Assembly (NCBI GenBank): GCA_009869945.1
Contig: WIXG01000011.1
Span: 124,001 to 188,000 of the forward strand
DNA from: Mesaphorura yosii
Lineage: Eukaryota > Arthropoda > Collembola > Poduromorpha > Tullbergiidae
Length of the DNA stretch: 64,000 nt
Reading direction: 5' to 3'
Position numbers and translations under genes: made by a program. This document shows positions 38,970-50,171 of this stretch, one piece after another (position 1 is the stretch's first letter; each line of letters starts with the position of its first letter). The notes under the pieces are model-generated. The model saw nothing but the letters and a program-made list of their open reading frames with translations. It ran no database searches and was not told the origin of the DNA.

Positions 38970-39940
38970 CAAAGATTTGGTCGAGAACACTATAATACAT
39001 GCATAATGCATATGAAGCTGAAATTACATTGTATAACTGATCATTTATGCAGTGCGAGTGCGAATGAAATTAAGCGCAGTTCAGCTCAAAGATTCTGAAT
39101 GACAAGGGTACAATGATGATAAAGATCTTAAGTAAACATACAAAAAGCAATCTGACAATTGATCGTAAATGCTAATTGTCCTGCCCTGCCCTACCCGAAA
39201 TATCTGATAGGCGACTGGCCTGTCTCAAAAACTAGACCAGACAGGAAATATGTGTGCAATTAAAATCAGCAGGAGCTTATTGAATTCTTTACAATTCGAG
39301 TGGTCAATTACTTCGCAGTGCAGGTATAAAGATAAAATCCCTTGCCATCACGTGCTGAATTGCTGAAGTTCATGACTTATGTACTCATCAGTATCACCTA
39401 TTGTTGCTGCGTGCCATCTCAGATCAAATTAGTATCAAAAACACGCTGGATCACAACGTGAGTCATCAAATCATGCAGATAATTGTAGTCTTTTAATGTG
39501 TTTTGAAGTCATCACTTCCTGCACTGCAATGCTTAAAAATGTCTGATGATCAAGGCTATCAAGGCCAAGTCCATTTTCAACGGAGAACACGCATCATTTT
39601 CAACAATAAAGCTTTCCAGAGTTTTCCAGCCTGCAATCGATCTCGGCCAACAATTACAAGTGTAGTACAACTTGCAGATACAAAATGCACAAATTATCGT
39701 TTTATTCTGCATAAAATGGACATCATTCGAATCCAGTCAAATGAGATTTGACACGATCAGGTACATTACATGAAATGGAAAATGTGTCCATATCCACACG
39801 GAATTCTTTCGTCAGTTCATGTTTTCAAGCCTTTTGTCGTGCCGTCAAATTTGATTGACCTGTCGGCTTCGGTTTGAAGTTTTAATGGCTGTGCTGGCAA
39901 TTATGACGCACGTCCGGTGATCCAAAATTATAATTATTCT
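38970..39940. other. Intergenic, no gene seen
   Basis: Nothing recognisable on either strand until a TATA-like AATATAAAG at 39951-39960, which probably belongs to the odorant-binding-protein gene starting at 40041. Confidence 0.45.
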
Positions 39941-40040
39941 ACAAATTGGATAATATAAAGCAGGCCAACTGGAAGTCATTTGTAGTTTTGTAGTTTTCCA
40001 GCAGCTTTGTGTTCGCCAAACAATTTTCACTAGGCAGAAA

Positions 40041-40859
40041 ATGAAGGTTTTGATTTTAACGCTCGTAGTGATGTCTGCTTCCACCTTGTCATGGGTAAGA
40101 TCCTTAATTTGTCGTCTACGCCTTGTTGCAAGTTTCAAGTATTTCCATTTCATCTTCAGAGCATCCACGTTGATATTATTCTTGCAGGCAATGATAGCAG
40201 AGGGCCCATCAAAAGTCTGCGGAAGTGAAAAGGAAGAGTTTAAGTGCATGGGAGAAAAAATAGCCAAGCCCGACCTGTACATGCGTAGCAAACAAGAATG
40301 CCTGACTGAAAAAATACAAGCTATTGCTGCAGATAAGAAAGACAGACAGAAGGGAATTACTGTAAGTTAAAATTGTTGCAGGGACCTGCATCGAATTCGA
40401 ATAACAACTCTCATTAATTTTATTTGGTTCCAGTGCTTGGTAGTTTGTGAGTGGCAAAAATACGGAATCGTAAGTCTCTTCAAAATTCAAGGAAGTCCAA
40501 TTCGTTGAACCTAATTAAACTGAACGCTTTAATTGTATGTCGTCGCAAACAGCTGGACAAGAACGGGAAATTTGATGAAGACAAATCTGACGAGCTCTTG
40601 AAATCAATGAATTTCTCACCCGCATTAACAAAGAAACTTAATGATACATCAGTAGAATGCTTCAAGAAGCACGGAGCACAAATTAAGTATGACCCACAAG
40701 ATAAAACGTGCTCAGGCTTCAGAGACATTGTCATGTGTGAATTCAATGCTTTCATGAAGGTACGTACAAGAATCTTACCAGAACGTTATGTGAATTTGAT
40801 AAATCTTTCTCTAACAGACTTGCAACGACAAATACGACCCCGAGGATTGGGCAATGTAA
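40041..40859 (+). CDS. Odorant-binding-protein-like protein (OBP1)
   Basis: Small secreted carrier of hydrophobic ligands. Five exons (40041-40094, 40188-40361, 40434-40469, 40553-40759, 40818-40859) encode 170 residues with phase kept. The signal peptide is MKVLILTLVVMSASTLSW. Cysteine pairs follow the OBP grammar: C-x3-C in TCLVVCEW and C-x8-C in TCSGFRDIVMC, with a D-K-N-G-K turn between them as in insect OBPs. Extra cysteines (VCG, KCMG, and TCN near the end) suggest a fourth disulfide. The intron after the residue preceding LDKNGK is at the same place as in the four OBP genes at 47-53 kb. This gene stands apart from that array by 6 kb and is the most diverged. Whether it serves olfaction is unknown; many OBPs are haemolymph or secretion carriers. 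Confidence 0.8.
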
Positions 40860-41038
40860 ACCTTGCTCCTCAACATCTTTTCTAACCACTGGTGAGACTT
40901 CAATATTTCTTTTAATTATCCACTATCTACTCAAAATTGCTAACGATTAGTGACAGAACTAATAAAGCAACAAGCAAATTGTAAACTATATGTATTTTCT
41001 CACGGAAGCGGAATTTCCTTCATTGCGGAAGTCAACTG

Positions 41039-41793
41039 TCATCTTTCTCTTTTCGGCACGAATTCAGTTACTTCTGTCGAGAGGAATTTCTGAACTTTTT
41101 CTCCTTTCGCAGCCAGTATTTCTTCGATATTGCGGCCTTCTACATCCTCAAACCATCTAAGATGATCCGCAATTAAGTGATGATTTTTACATGCTTGGCA
41201 TGTGACGATTACTACACCATGATTGTAAGCCTGTTTGGATATCATGTAGGAATTGGAACCAGAGCAAACTCTGTAAAAGGCGTGAGAATAATCCCATAAG
41301 CATTACGTACGAGTTGGGCCATCAAAATCATCGAACATACTTGCACGTAAAACTGAGGAATAACTTTGGCGTTTGACCAGCGAATGACACAGCCGTGCTA
41401 TCACGTTGATCCTTAGATTGACATCCGTCTTTGGTTTCATCATTCTTCGTACTCACGATGATGTCAGCGCCAGGTGACTTAGGCTTACTAAAAATGCTTG
41501 GCGTGGAGTGAAGTTTTTTTGCTTGTGGGCTCGAAAAAGTGGCTTTAACAGCGAAGAATTTGTATCTCACGAAATGCCTGCAGGCTGTCCAAAAGAGGCA
41601 TTGACTTTCAAAGGCTCTTGAGTAAGCTGGAGTATGCCTCTGGAGTGCGTGGAGTTGATCTATACATGACTTCAGCAATGAACTAAAAATGACGTAATAC
41701 GTGGGCTGGGGTTTTGTTCAATTTTGTTAACTTACCATTAACGTGAGCCTGGAGCAGCTTGCATCCAGGACGCCCTAGCACGGATCGTAACAT
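41039..41793 (-). CDS. DNLZ: Mitochondrial DNL-type zinc finger protein (DNLZ/Tim15/HEP1)
   Basis: Matrix co-chaperone that keeps mitochondrial Hsp70 soluble and helps its function in protein import. Three exons: 41793-41736, 41584-41341 and 41270-41039, with phases matching, give 177 residues. The N-terminus (MLRSVLGRPGCKLLQAHVN) is a basic, amphipathic mitochondrial presequence, and a second basic stretch follows. The zinc finger is formed by CKVC (split by intron 2) and CQAC, followed by the family signature KNHHLIADHLRWF and NIEEILAAKGE. The usual aspartate after WF is E-D here. The exon-2 acceptor at 41584 was chosen because the open frame upstream of it has no ATG and because this join alone keeps phase with exon 1. 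It is a single-copy housekeeping gene lying between OBP1 and WASHC1. Confidence 0.9.
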
Positions 41794-41799
41794 TTCGAT

Positions 41800-42350
41800 G
41801 CTGATTAAAGATTAAACTCTTCAGCCTCTTCATTAATTAGTAATTGTGACTCACAAATATCTGGAACAGATTTCATAAAAAAAGTAACCTACAAAACTTT
41901 ATGTATCATCGAATTTCAATTACCCAGAATTGTGCGAACTTTATGTATCAATTCGGTTACTTTGAGTTTCGCACTTTCAATCAAACGGCGGGTACTATGT
42001 GATTTTGGTTTCAAGAACACCTCATTCATACCAGTGAAAGCTCTTACGAAAAGTTAACTGTGTTGTGTAGAAGAAGTTAACAGTATAAATTATGAATTAA
42101 TTAGTTCATAACAGTAAATGAAGTTTTAGATGCTACCTTATCGTATCATGCATCACAGTGTTTTGTTAATAATTCCGTCGTTTCGGAATTTCAAGAACGT
42201 CTGAACCTGATCACAACACGATTGGATCGATTGTTGTGAGACGACAAACGAGACGTGAGACGGAATTAATTGACTTTGGCATCGTTGTAAGTGTTAAAGC
42301 TTGCATTTCATTCAGGATAGTAGGCGGTATTAATATTGCTTCAATCCGTT
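41800..42350. other. Intergenic and WASHC1 leader
   Basis: AT-rich spacer. A splice acceptor CCGTTGCAG at about 42346-42354 precedes the WASHC1 coding exon, so part of this interval is a 5' leader exon and intron. The open frame from 42236 into WASHC1 has no ATG of its own. Confidence 0.45.
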
Positions 42351-42382
42351 GCAGGTATTCTAAGACAAACCCTGCTGTAGAA

Positions 42383-44153
42383 ATGAAAGTTGAAGGTGAG
42401 ACGAATGGAAAATATAAGGTACGCCTTATTCCACCCAACTGTCACCACGAACAAATGGTGGTCGAAATCGTCGGTGCTCTTGATTACCTGGATGCAATCA
42501 CCAACGAAATCTTCACCAACTTGGAGACAAGACTGAGGAATCAGCGGAAGAAAATGTCTAATATCTCGACCAGAATTACGCAAGCTTCCGAGAAGATCGA
42601 TCAGTTAAAGCAGAGCCGTAAAGGATTACGCGTCGTGTCTTCGTCCAAATATCCCGAACCTGACTGCAACTACAACGGACAGCCCGGGTTCTCAAATTGT
42701 GGTGTGCTGAAAGGAATTCCTGTCCTCAAGCTAAGAAAACTTCCAACACAGCAAGACTTCATTGCCAACAATTACGAAGTGATCGCGCGAATCAAAACGT
42801 TAAGGAGTATTTACGAGCCATCAGTAAAGAATATCGAAGAACTCCTACAGTTCTATCATGTGCTTGATAAACATGAGCATATCCTTAACGGATTCAAAAC
42901 GTGTGAGGATGATGCTATTCCTCAAGGAATCTACGACCTGGGGCAACCGCCGGCGTCCTTGAAAGATGTTGACTCATTTTTTGTGTTCAATTCCCTGGAA
43001 AATGCGTAAGCAAAAGGCTAATGCCGCGTCAAACCTACCGATAAGAGACTGTCGTTTTAATTATTGCCATTCTGTGCGCAGGTACAAGTCGCCGGACAAA
43101 GTTGGTACGAGCAGCACTGACGGCAGGTTTTCAAAGAAAGACAAAACGGAAGATTTGCTCGCTGCACTTAATGAGACCCCTTCAGATTTGACTGATAACC
43201 CTACTTCGAAGTCTGAAGCTGACGACTTTTACTACTATCCATCATCTGTACAAATACCTGACATTGATGTTCCCGAGTTTCTCCCAGATCTTCCAGGTTA
43301 GTGACTGGAACTGGTCTGTAGAAAATTGGAAAAACTAATTTAAAATATAATATTTGTTGTAGGTATTATGGATACATTTGGGGATCTGAATAACTCATTC
43401 GGGTCTTCCGATTCTTCCTTACTGCTTGCATTCCAAAAACCTAGTCCAGCGTCGACAACAGATTCCTCATTGAACACGAATGCTCCAAGGAGTAGCAGTG
43501 CAATCGTGACACCAATTTCGCCACCTGAAGGTATTGCTTCAGTTTCTGCTGGCATCCCTGGTTTCTCTCCAATTCAGGGCTCAAGCGCGCCAGTACAGCC
43601 AAGCACATCTGAATCTGCTCACCCGGTCAGAGCTCCTATTCCACCTGCAACTACAGGCGGTTCTGTTCCTCCACCACCACCGCCTCCTCCTCCACCCATG
43701 CCACTTGAAACATCTGCGTCAATTCCTGCGAAAACGCTCAGCACTCCAAAACCACCCGCCCAAACTATTTCATCTGGTAGTACGGGCGGCGAGGACATGC
43801 GATCTTCTCTGATGGCCGCCATTCGTGCCGCTGGAGGAAGCGGCAGTGGAAAACTAAAATCCGTGAAAGACAGGCGCGATGAGGCAAGGCGGAAGAAGCA
43901 GGAAGAGAAAACTGGTCCTAGTGGAAGTGCAATGGGACCAAGTGTTGGTGCTCAAGGCGGCGTTGACATGATGGCTGATTTGAAGAACACGCTCGCCATG
44001 AGAAGAAAGGGAATTTCTGGAGCGGCCGCAAACAGACAGCCTAATCTTGGCGATATTATGCAAACAATGGCGTCAAAAATTCCTAACTTGAATGATGACG
44101 ATGAATTCACAAGATCGGGAGGTGGATCGGATGACGATGACGGGTGGGACTGA
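42383..44153 (+). CDS. WASHC1: WASH complex subunit 1
   Basis: Activator of the Arp2/3 complex on endosomes; in the WASH complex it drives branched actin for retromer-dependent sorting. Three exons, 42383-43005, 43082-43296 and 43363-44153, encode 542 residues. The N-terminal WAHD region starts at ATG 42383 (KVRLIPPNCHHEQ) and contains a coiled coil (residues about 50-85) and the conserved SSSKYPEP. The linker carries the family sequence FYYYPSSVQIPDIDVPEFLPDLPG. A Pro-rich tract with ten prolines lies near residue 385. The C-terminal verprolin-central-acidic module follows: RSSLMAAIRAAGG (WH2), DLKNTLAMRRKGISG (central), and an acidic end DDDDGWD with the terminal Trp needed for Arp2/3 contact. 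It converges with the IPPK gene; its AATAAA at about 44276 lies only some 20 bp from the IPPK stop. Confidence 0.95.
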
Positions 44154-44296
44154 CACGTGCGTCAAATTATCGAAGGGTCTTCCCTTCATGTGATAAGTTC
44201 AGCTTTCAGTAAAAAAGCATTGCCAATTTCCATTACATTGGAATAATTTATTCGGGCTCCAAACCGGTACACTTAAATAAAGAATGTCATTTCAAA

Positions 44297-46332
44297 TTAA
44301 TTATTCGCCGAGTATTCTTTAAAGCTCTTCAGCATATCACAATCTTGAACACATTGCTTTGGAATGCATGTAAGTGGTTTTATGTCCATGTCCACCAGAC
44401 CCAGCTTTACTTGATAGGAGCAGCCGCCAAACAGGTCGTTTAGGTGCAGCATTCGCCGATCATCACAATCGCCTTTGCTTTCGCGTTCGCCGTCCGTTGT
44501 CGCAGACGCACAAGCTTCTTCGTTGGAATTGGAGATCGCAATCATTAGTGAGCAGTCTTTGGCTGTGGCAGAAATCAAGAAGTTTTGAATTCGACAATCT
44601 TCCTCTTCTGTCAGAACAGATTGACTGCGTGTCTTCATGCATTCTTCGTCGTACCAGACCTCAGATGCGAAACAAGCGCCACTAGGGCATAAATCAGAGG
44701 AATTCGAGTCCCCGGAGCCGTTATCTGCTTGTGAATGAGTAGGGCATATTTTCTTGTACACTTCCAGGATGGAGGACGGTTCTTCTTGACTGAGTGACTG
44801 CAGGAAGATGATTTTTGAAAGCACGCAGTCTGGCAAAGCATTGTTGTTGTCGTTCGATGTGTTGCATGCATGACGCTTGCAAGAATCTTCATCCAGCGAA
44901 GCAAGGCCACGGTGCTCAAAAAATTTCTTTAAATTCTTTTCGAAATTGCTAAAAAGCTCCTTTGACTTGGCTGCCCTTTCTTCGTTTATGCCCTGATCTT
45001 GCAATGGGGCCATCAGTGCCAAGCAAATTACGTGCAGAAATCGCCAAAGGTGCCTATTAACGATAATTTTAGCATTTACCAATAAAGTTTATTCACAGGT
45101 GAGCTGACTAATTGCAATTATGAATAACAGCACGCACCTTGAATTAAAAATGTCCTCCTTATCTTCGTACTGGACGGGCAAGGCTTTATCGCTGCCGCGA
45201 TCGGAGGACGGACTAATTTCAACCATCTTGAAATCTTCGAACCATTGATTCACAAACCCGCGTAAAATGCCCATATCATCCCCGAAAACTAGGTCACCGC
45301 CCTAAATATGCATGAATTCATATTAATTCCAAGATTATATTAGAACTGCACACGGAACTAGCACCTTGAAAATACGAAGGTTATTTTGTGGATTTTGTAA
45401 AAGTGCAATCAGCGCAGAAACCATACGGTCAGGGACACTGCATAATCAATAAGAGAAAGCCGTCATTAGAACCCAAGGAGATACGCGGATCAACTAGCGT
45501 CTCACTTACCCTGAAAATATATCCAATGGGCAATAATTGCTCCGCTGTGTTATCTTGCCTTGCTTCAACTAAGCAATGACGAAATAGAAGAAATCAAGAT
45601 TAGGTGCAATGCAGAAAATTGGTAGAGCGACCTGATTTTCTTGCTCACCTTTAAACACTGGCGAATACAGAAATTGCAATAACTTCTCTCTTGAGCCAAC
45701 TCTGATGTGTTAAACCAGCCTTGCTTCAGCTTAATTTCGACGCAATAATCTGTCTGATCTAATGTGGTTGGATGTATTCTAGCGAAATCTGGGCGGAGTG
45801 TCCCTTGAACAAATCCTATTTCTTTGTGAAGACGGTTTTCTGAAGCACAAGAATTAAACGCTATGAACGCTATGCGGCTATACCCTGTCTTTGAGTGCGA
45901 TACTTACTTGGCCTAATTAAGTTTAGCTTCTCATTTAGCAAGGCAATCTGCTCCTCACTAATCTCAACAATTTCGACTGTACCCAAGAGTTCCGGTCCAA
46001 CGAGCCGTTTCACGATATTATTGGCCCTGTCCATTTCACGGCGCAGTCTATCCTGGTGGCGCCTGACAACTTCTTGTAGATCGGACTCGTTAGCGCCATT
46101 AGCATCACTTCGGTCTTGGTGAAGTTTAGTTGATTTTGATAGCCGAAGCACACGCAGTTCCTGAAATCAATGTGACATAAGAACTGTCAATCTGTCTGTA
46201 CGTTTACAATTACGCTATTGCAATTGCGCGTAAGGGTGGACTTACATTGTCCAGCCCAATAACTATATTTGCGTTGCCTTCTCCACGGTAGGTCCACAGC
46301 ACTCCTTCGAGATCAAGCTTATTGACTTCCAT
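44297..46332 (-). CDS. IPPK: Inositol-pentakisphosphate 2-kinase
   Basis: Makes inositol hexakisphosphate by phosphorylating the 2-OH of Ins(1,3,4,5,6)P5. Seven exons close in phase (46332-46246, 46160-45908, 45839-45649, 45568-45510, 45437-45365, 45301-45138, 45053-44297) and give 527 residues. The start WTYRGEGNANIVIGLDN is the nucleotide-binding loop (family YxGEGNxxLV). CVEIKLKQGW matches the EIKPK motif but with Leu for Pro. Next come CNFCIRQCLK (zinc-ligand Cys region), NYCPLDIFSG, QNPQNNLRIFK, and near the C-terminus SATAKDCSLMIAIS and LGLVDMDIKPLTCIPK, which bear the catalytic Asp region. A poorly conserved Cys- and Asn/Ser-rich acidic segment of about 110 residues lies in the last exon. 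It converges with WASHC1. Confidence 0.92.
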
Positions 46333-47120
46333 GACTAGTTAAGTTTAATTTAATCACAACTCTCGTCTGAGCTGACTAGAGATACTGCAACAAGCGCTTA
46401 CAGAAAGGCGCAGGCCTGCAGCTGTAAAGTTTCAAATTCGACGTACATTCTTTCTTTCAGCAGCGAGGCGAGGACATTTGACAACTGTATAAAAACAAAG
46501 ACTTGAAAAGCATAATGCGTTAATGCACAATCGAATGAGGTATCTTTTCCCAAACCGCAAGCGTACGCCGAACGGAAAACAACCAAACTTTTGGCACACG
46601 AAGACCCTGACAGCTTGACTTGACTTTTGACAGCTTAATAAGCCAGGTCGTTCCGCTCCTTCATCTTCACGTTAACAATACCATTAGTCACCGGAATTCG
46701 ATGGCATTACGTCCAGCACTTCTGCTAATCACAGGTGATTTACAGAAAAACAAGTTATCCAGTCGTCCGTCTGTGGTGGCGATAAACAATGAAAATGCAA
46801 CATGCAAATTGTGCAATTTTTCTAGACACAATTACAGCTGCCACAAGCTTAGAATGAAACAATAAACCACTGCCGCCGCTCGCCGCTGTCCTTGAGACTG
46901 GACATTGGTGGAGGCTGCCTTTTGTGATTTGCTCTTCCTCTGGCTGACTTTGATCCTGACTAATTTCAGTTTCATTGTCGTACGGTGTCATCTAACCGTG
47001 GAGAACGAGCGACGCACAATGTCCGTGACTGTGACTGACAGGTGACAATCTGTCACCAGTCCAGAAAACCAGATTTCTAACCATCCAAAATTTGATACTT
47101 CCTGCCCAGTGTCTGATCAG
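46333..47120. other. Intergenic between IPPK and OBP2
   Basis: A minus-strand ATG frame at 46991-46755 begins MTPYDNETEISQDQ but has no recognisable domain or splice support, and I do not call it. The region must contain the IPPK promoter and the OBP2 promoter (a TTAAATACGG element near 47125). Confidence 0.4.
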
Positions 47121-47232
47121 GCTCTTAAATACGGTCGGGAACTGTACGAGGCTCTTTAGTATCACTTTTGCCTCCAATTCTGCAAGCGTAACCTTTAGCA
47201 AGAGTACATAAAGAAAGAATATCAAACTAAAA

Positions 47233-47951
47233 ATGGCTTTCGTACGTGTTTCAATATTTCTCATCTTTACAACGGCGCTTGGTCTAGCCTTGGTAAGCTC
47301 TCTACCAAATTCACCCATCTCAATTACACGCTCGTAACATTTATTACTCTAATTAAGAATTTTGGGGAGGGATAAAACTGCTTTTTTGATGATACTTTCA
47401 CAGGCGGGTCCGGCTCCTGGAGACGATGACCACAAGATGAAGAAAATGTGCGCTGGAGAAGAACTCAAGTTTCCAATGCCTGATGACGGGATGAAGAAGG
47501 AGTTGGAGGCTTGTCATTCGGGCGCGTGCGAACCATTGTGCGTCGCGAAGATTTTGGGAGTTGTAAGTCGTTGACGACTGATTTCGATCCCAACTTGTGC
47601 CCAGGGTATTGCATATAATATTGTTACCTGCGTGCGTGCGCGTGCAGGTTGACGATAAGGGCATGGTGATCCAAGACGAACTCATGGACAAAATCACTGC
47701 AGTTGCGCCGTCGTCCAAAGTCACAGATATCACAAAAGCGGTCAATATGTGCATTGAGCAGCACGGGAAAATGCTGGACATGCAAAAATGTGACACCTAC
47801 AAGAACTTGGTGCAGTGTGCAGCCACCGGAATTACTCCAGTAAGCATTTGTCATTTTGCCATTTACCATTAAGAATCAAAGCCTGTAAATTACGTCTAAT
47901 ATTTTAACTTGACTCGCACGTGCTTTTCAGATCTGCGACTGGAAGAACTAA
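47233..47951 (+). CDS. Odorant-binding-protein-like protein (OBP2)
   Basis: Four exons (47233-47292, 47404-47562, 47648-47839, 47931-47951) encode 143 residues. The signal peptide (VSIFLIFTTALGLALA) occupies exon 1, as in every member of the array. Cysteines: KMCAGEEL, then ACHSGACEPLC (C-x4-C-x3-C), NMC, and the canonical C-x8-C in KCDTYKNLVQC, plus a last ICDW. The sequence KILGVVDDKGMV after the C-x3-C pair is the classic OBP turn. It is the sister of OBP3: both share the exon layout, APSSK-TDIT, and DMxKCDTY. Likely role: carriage of small lipophilic ligands in an extracellular fluid. Confidence 0.85.
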
Positions 47952-47959
47952 ACATGGAT

Positions 47960-48750
47960 GAACCGACATTCATTCCGAATTTTCCTACGTGACATTCACA
48001 TCTGCGATTCACAATACTTTAGAAATGAATAGAAGATCACAGCGTATAGCGTTAGCGTATAGAGTTGATAGCGTAATGTATAGTAATACATCAAGTACCA
48101 TTTGTGGCCTGTGTAAAAACTGCATTTGTTCGTGATTTATGAGAAATAAGAACCATGACTAACTTGCATTGTAATTGTACGCAAACTGCGAATCTTTATT
48201 TCAGCGCAAACCGGATTAAACCTGAATCACCGCAAAATTATCAAATTCGTCATGAGTAATTGTGCCACAATTTCATGGCATCAAAGAGCGAGTTCGTGTA
48301 CGCTTGGATAATGGTTACGCAACAATGTCAACGTAGCGAAGTCTGCTTTACGAGTACAAGCTTCAACTTTTCGGCTGCTTGTCTTTCAGAATTCTAAACA
48401 AATTAGCTTGTCATGTTCTCCGGTCATGATTCTGAAACCTGTCGAGACTTGACAAATGACGAATGTTTACTTTCCGAGAAAACTCCAATTCGTGACTCAT
48501 CCACGCGTACGACATGGAGGTCACGATCGGTTTTTTTCCATTTCCTCAAAGAATTGAGATACAAATCTGTGAAATTGTCACCTCGTGTCTCGCAAAGATC
48601 ACAATGAAAGTCCACTCGTCATTTCCTGGCCAAGTTTCGATAAATAAATTGCGCCAGTGATTGACAGGCCCACTCTGTAATTGGATCGCAAGTCTCCTTG
48701 ACTCTTTGACATAATTCAACCGTACTTCCTTGCTTCACTGTAAATCAAGA
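47960..48750. other. OBP2-OBP3 spacer
   Basis: Contains the OBP2 3' end and the OBP3 upstream region. Open frames on both strands at 48413-48615 are mirror images of each other in extent and lack support. Confidence 0.45.
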
Positions 48751-48759
48751 TCAGACAAA

Positions 48760-49556
48760 ATGGTCTTTAATTTACCTGTCTTCATGGCTGTCTTCTGCGT
48801 GGCAATCGGCGTAGTTCTGGTAAGTTTAAAGTGTAGTGCATGACACGGCTTTTGTGAACTTGGCAAACTTACACATTGATCAATATTTTTGCCAGGCTGC
48901 TCCTTCGCCTGCTGGCGAGAGAAAGAACGAATCTTTCATGGCCAAGATAGAGACAAAATGTGCCGGCGCCGATTTCAAGGAGCCAAAATGGGATAACGCA
49001 ACTCTTCGTGGAGTAGAAGAATGCTTCGCGCTGCAGCCAATGCAGACGATGAACACGACCATGAATTCCACTTCAACCGGCAGCAGCAACTCCTCCAGCA
49101 GCCAGAATATGAATACAGATTGGAAGGCCACCATGTGTAAAGTACCCATTTGTATTGGACAAAAATTGGGAGTCGTAAGATAATTCACAATGTCACACGC
49201 GCCCGCCCGAGTTTCATGTGAATATAACACTTTAATGCTGCTGTTTTTCAGATGGACGCCAAAGGCATGCCCGTAAAGGCCAACATCACCACCCACCTCC
49301 AAGCCCTGGCACCTTCCAGCAAGTTATCCGATATTACAACCGCCATTACCGGATGTCTGGACAAGCACGCCAACAAGCTGGACATGACCAAGTGTGACAC
49401 GTACGAGACGCTCTTTGATTGCGTTCATAACGATGTTGGGAAGGTAAGTCACACGTATTGAGTCGAGCAAATAAGATTTTATTATGTGAACACGAAATCC
49501 TTTTGGGACAGGTTTGCCAGTGGCCAATGCCTAAAGACAGCAAAGAAAGGGACTAA
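48760..49556 (+). CDS. Odorant-binding-protein-like protein with Ser/Asn insert (OBP3)
   Basis: Four exons (48760-48819, 48896-49174, 49252-49443, 49512-49556) give 191 residues, longest of the five OBPs. The signal peptide is in exon 1 (FMAVFCVAIGVVLA). It resembles OBP2 closely in exons 3 and 4: APSSKLSDIT and KCDTYETLFDC with C-x8-C. Exon 2 carries an insertion rich in Thr, Ser and Asn (MNTTMNSTSTGSSNSSSSQ) with several N-x-S/T sequons just before the second cysteine pair, which is spaced C-x4-C (MCKVPIC) rather than C-x3-C. This looks like a glycosylated loop. Confidence 0.82.
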
Positions 49557-49559
49557 CCG

Positions 49560-50090
49560 CCAGAATTCCAAGGCAAGAAACTGGAATTGGTCGACGGCAA
49601 AGGGTTCGCCTTTTCTGGTGAATTGCTTAATTCGATTTCAATTTCAACTGTAATTAGTTACCCGACGCGTAGTGTGGTAATAAATATGAAAAACTAGCAA
49701 CGGTACAACTCGTTTGCCGTTTAGTTGCCTTGAATTCTTCAGAAAAATTCGACCTATACTAAGCAGGTTGTATCCAAACTTTCCAAACGTTGCTTACTTT
49801 GTGATCTTTGGGAAGGATACTGACATATCTTGTGCTTTGCTTGAAGGCGATCCAAGGTCGTCTGCGCCGTGAGCAATCAGTATCTGTTCTCTTACTCCTA
49901 CGTGCAATTTCCGGCCGGAACCGGGTAATTACGTGCAATATTTCAATAACAATTTAATTGAGTCCGGAATTCGCCAGTCAGCAAGCATGACAGCGATTTG
50001 CGACTGAAATTGTGCAGACGGTCCAATTAATCTCTCAAATTACGTTCTGCATGCAAACTTCTACCACGACACAAGCACAAACATCCTGGT
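49560..50090. other. OBP3-OBP4 spacer
   Basis: AT-rich, no coding potential. A TATA box (TATAAATACG, 50101-50110) follows it. Confidence 0.5.
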
Positions 50091-50100
50091 CTAGCACGCG

Positions 50101-50130
50101 TATAAATACGTGCTGGAGATCAAATTCAGA
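50101..50130 (+). promoter_or_regulatory. Core promoter of OBP4
   Basis: TATAAATACG at 50101-50110 with an ATTCAGA initiator-like site about 27 nt downstream, 42 nt before the coding ATG at 50172. A similar CATAAATACG element lies upstream of OBP5 at 51862-51872, so the two genes appear to share promoter design. Confidence 0.5.
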
Positions 50131-50171
50131 ATGAAGTCTTTGAAGAATCGTCTGAATTATTTACTTGTAAA

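Noticed and set aside
41585-41678. Extending DNLZ exon 2 upstream to 41678
   Set aside because: The frame has no ATG there and cannot join the presequence exon in phase; the acceptor at 41584 solves both problems.
42236-42382. Longer N-terminus of WASHC1 from 42236
   Set aside because: No ATG before 42383 in that frame, a splice acceptor lies at about 42354, and the family's N-terminal similarity begins just after ATG 42383.
46755-46991. Minus-strand ATG frame beginning MTPYDNETE
   Set aside because: No domain, no splice sites and no homologue that I recognise; the second half reads like chance translation.
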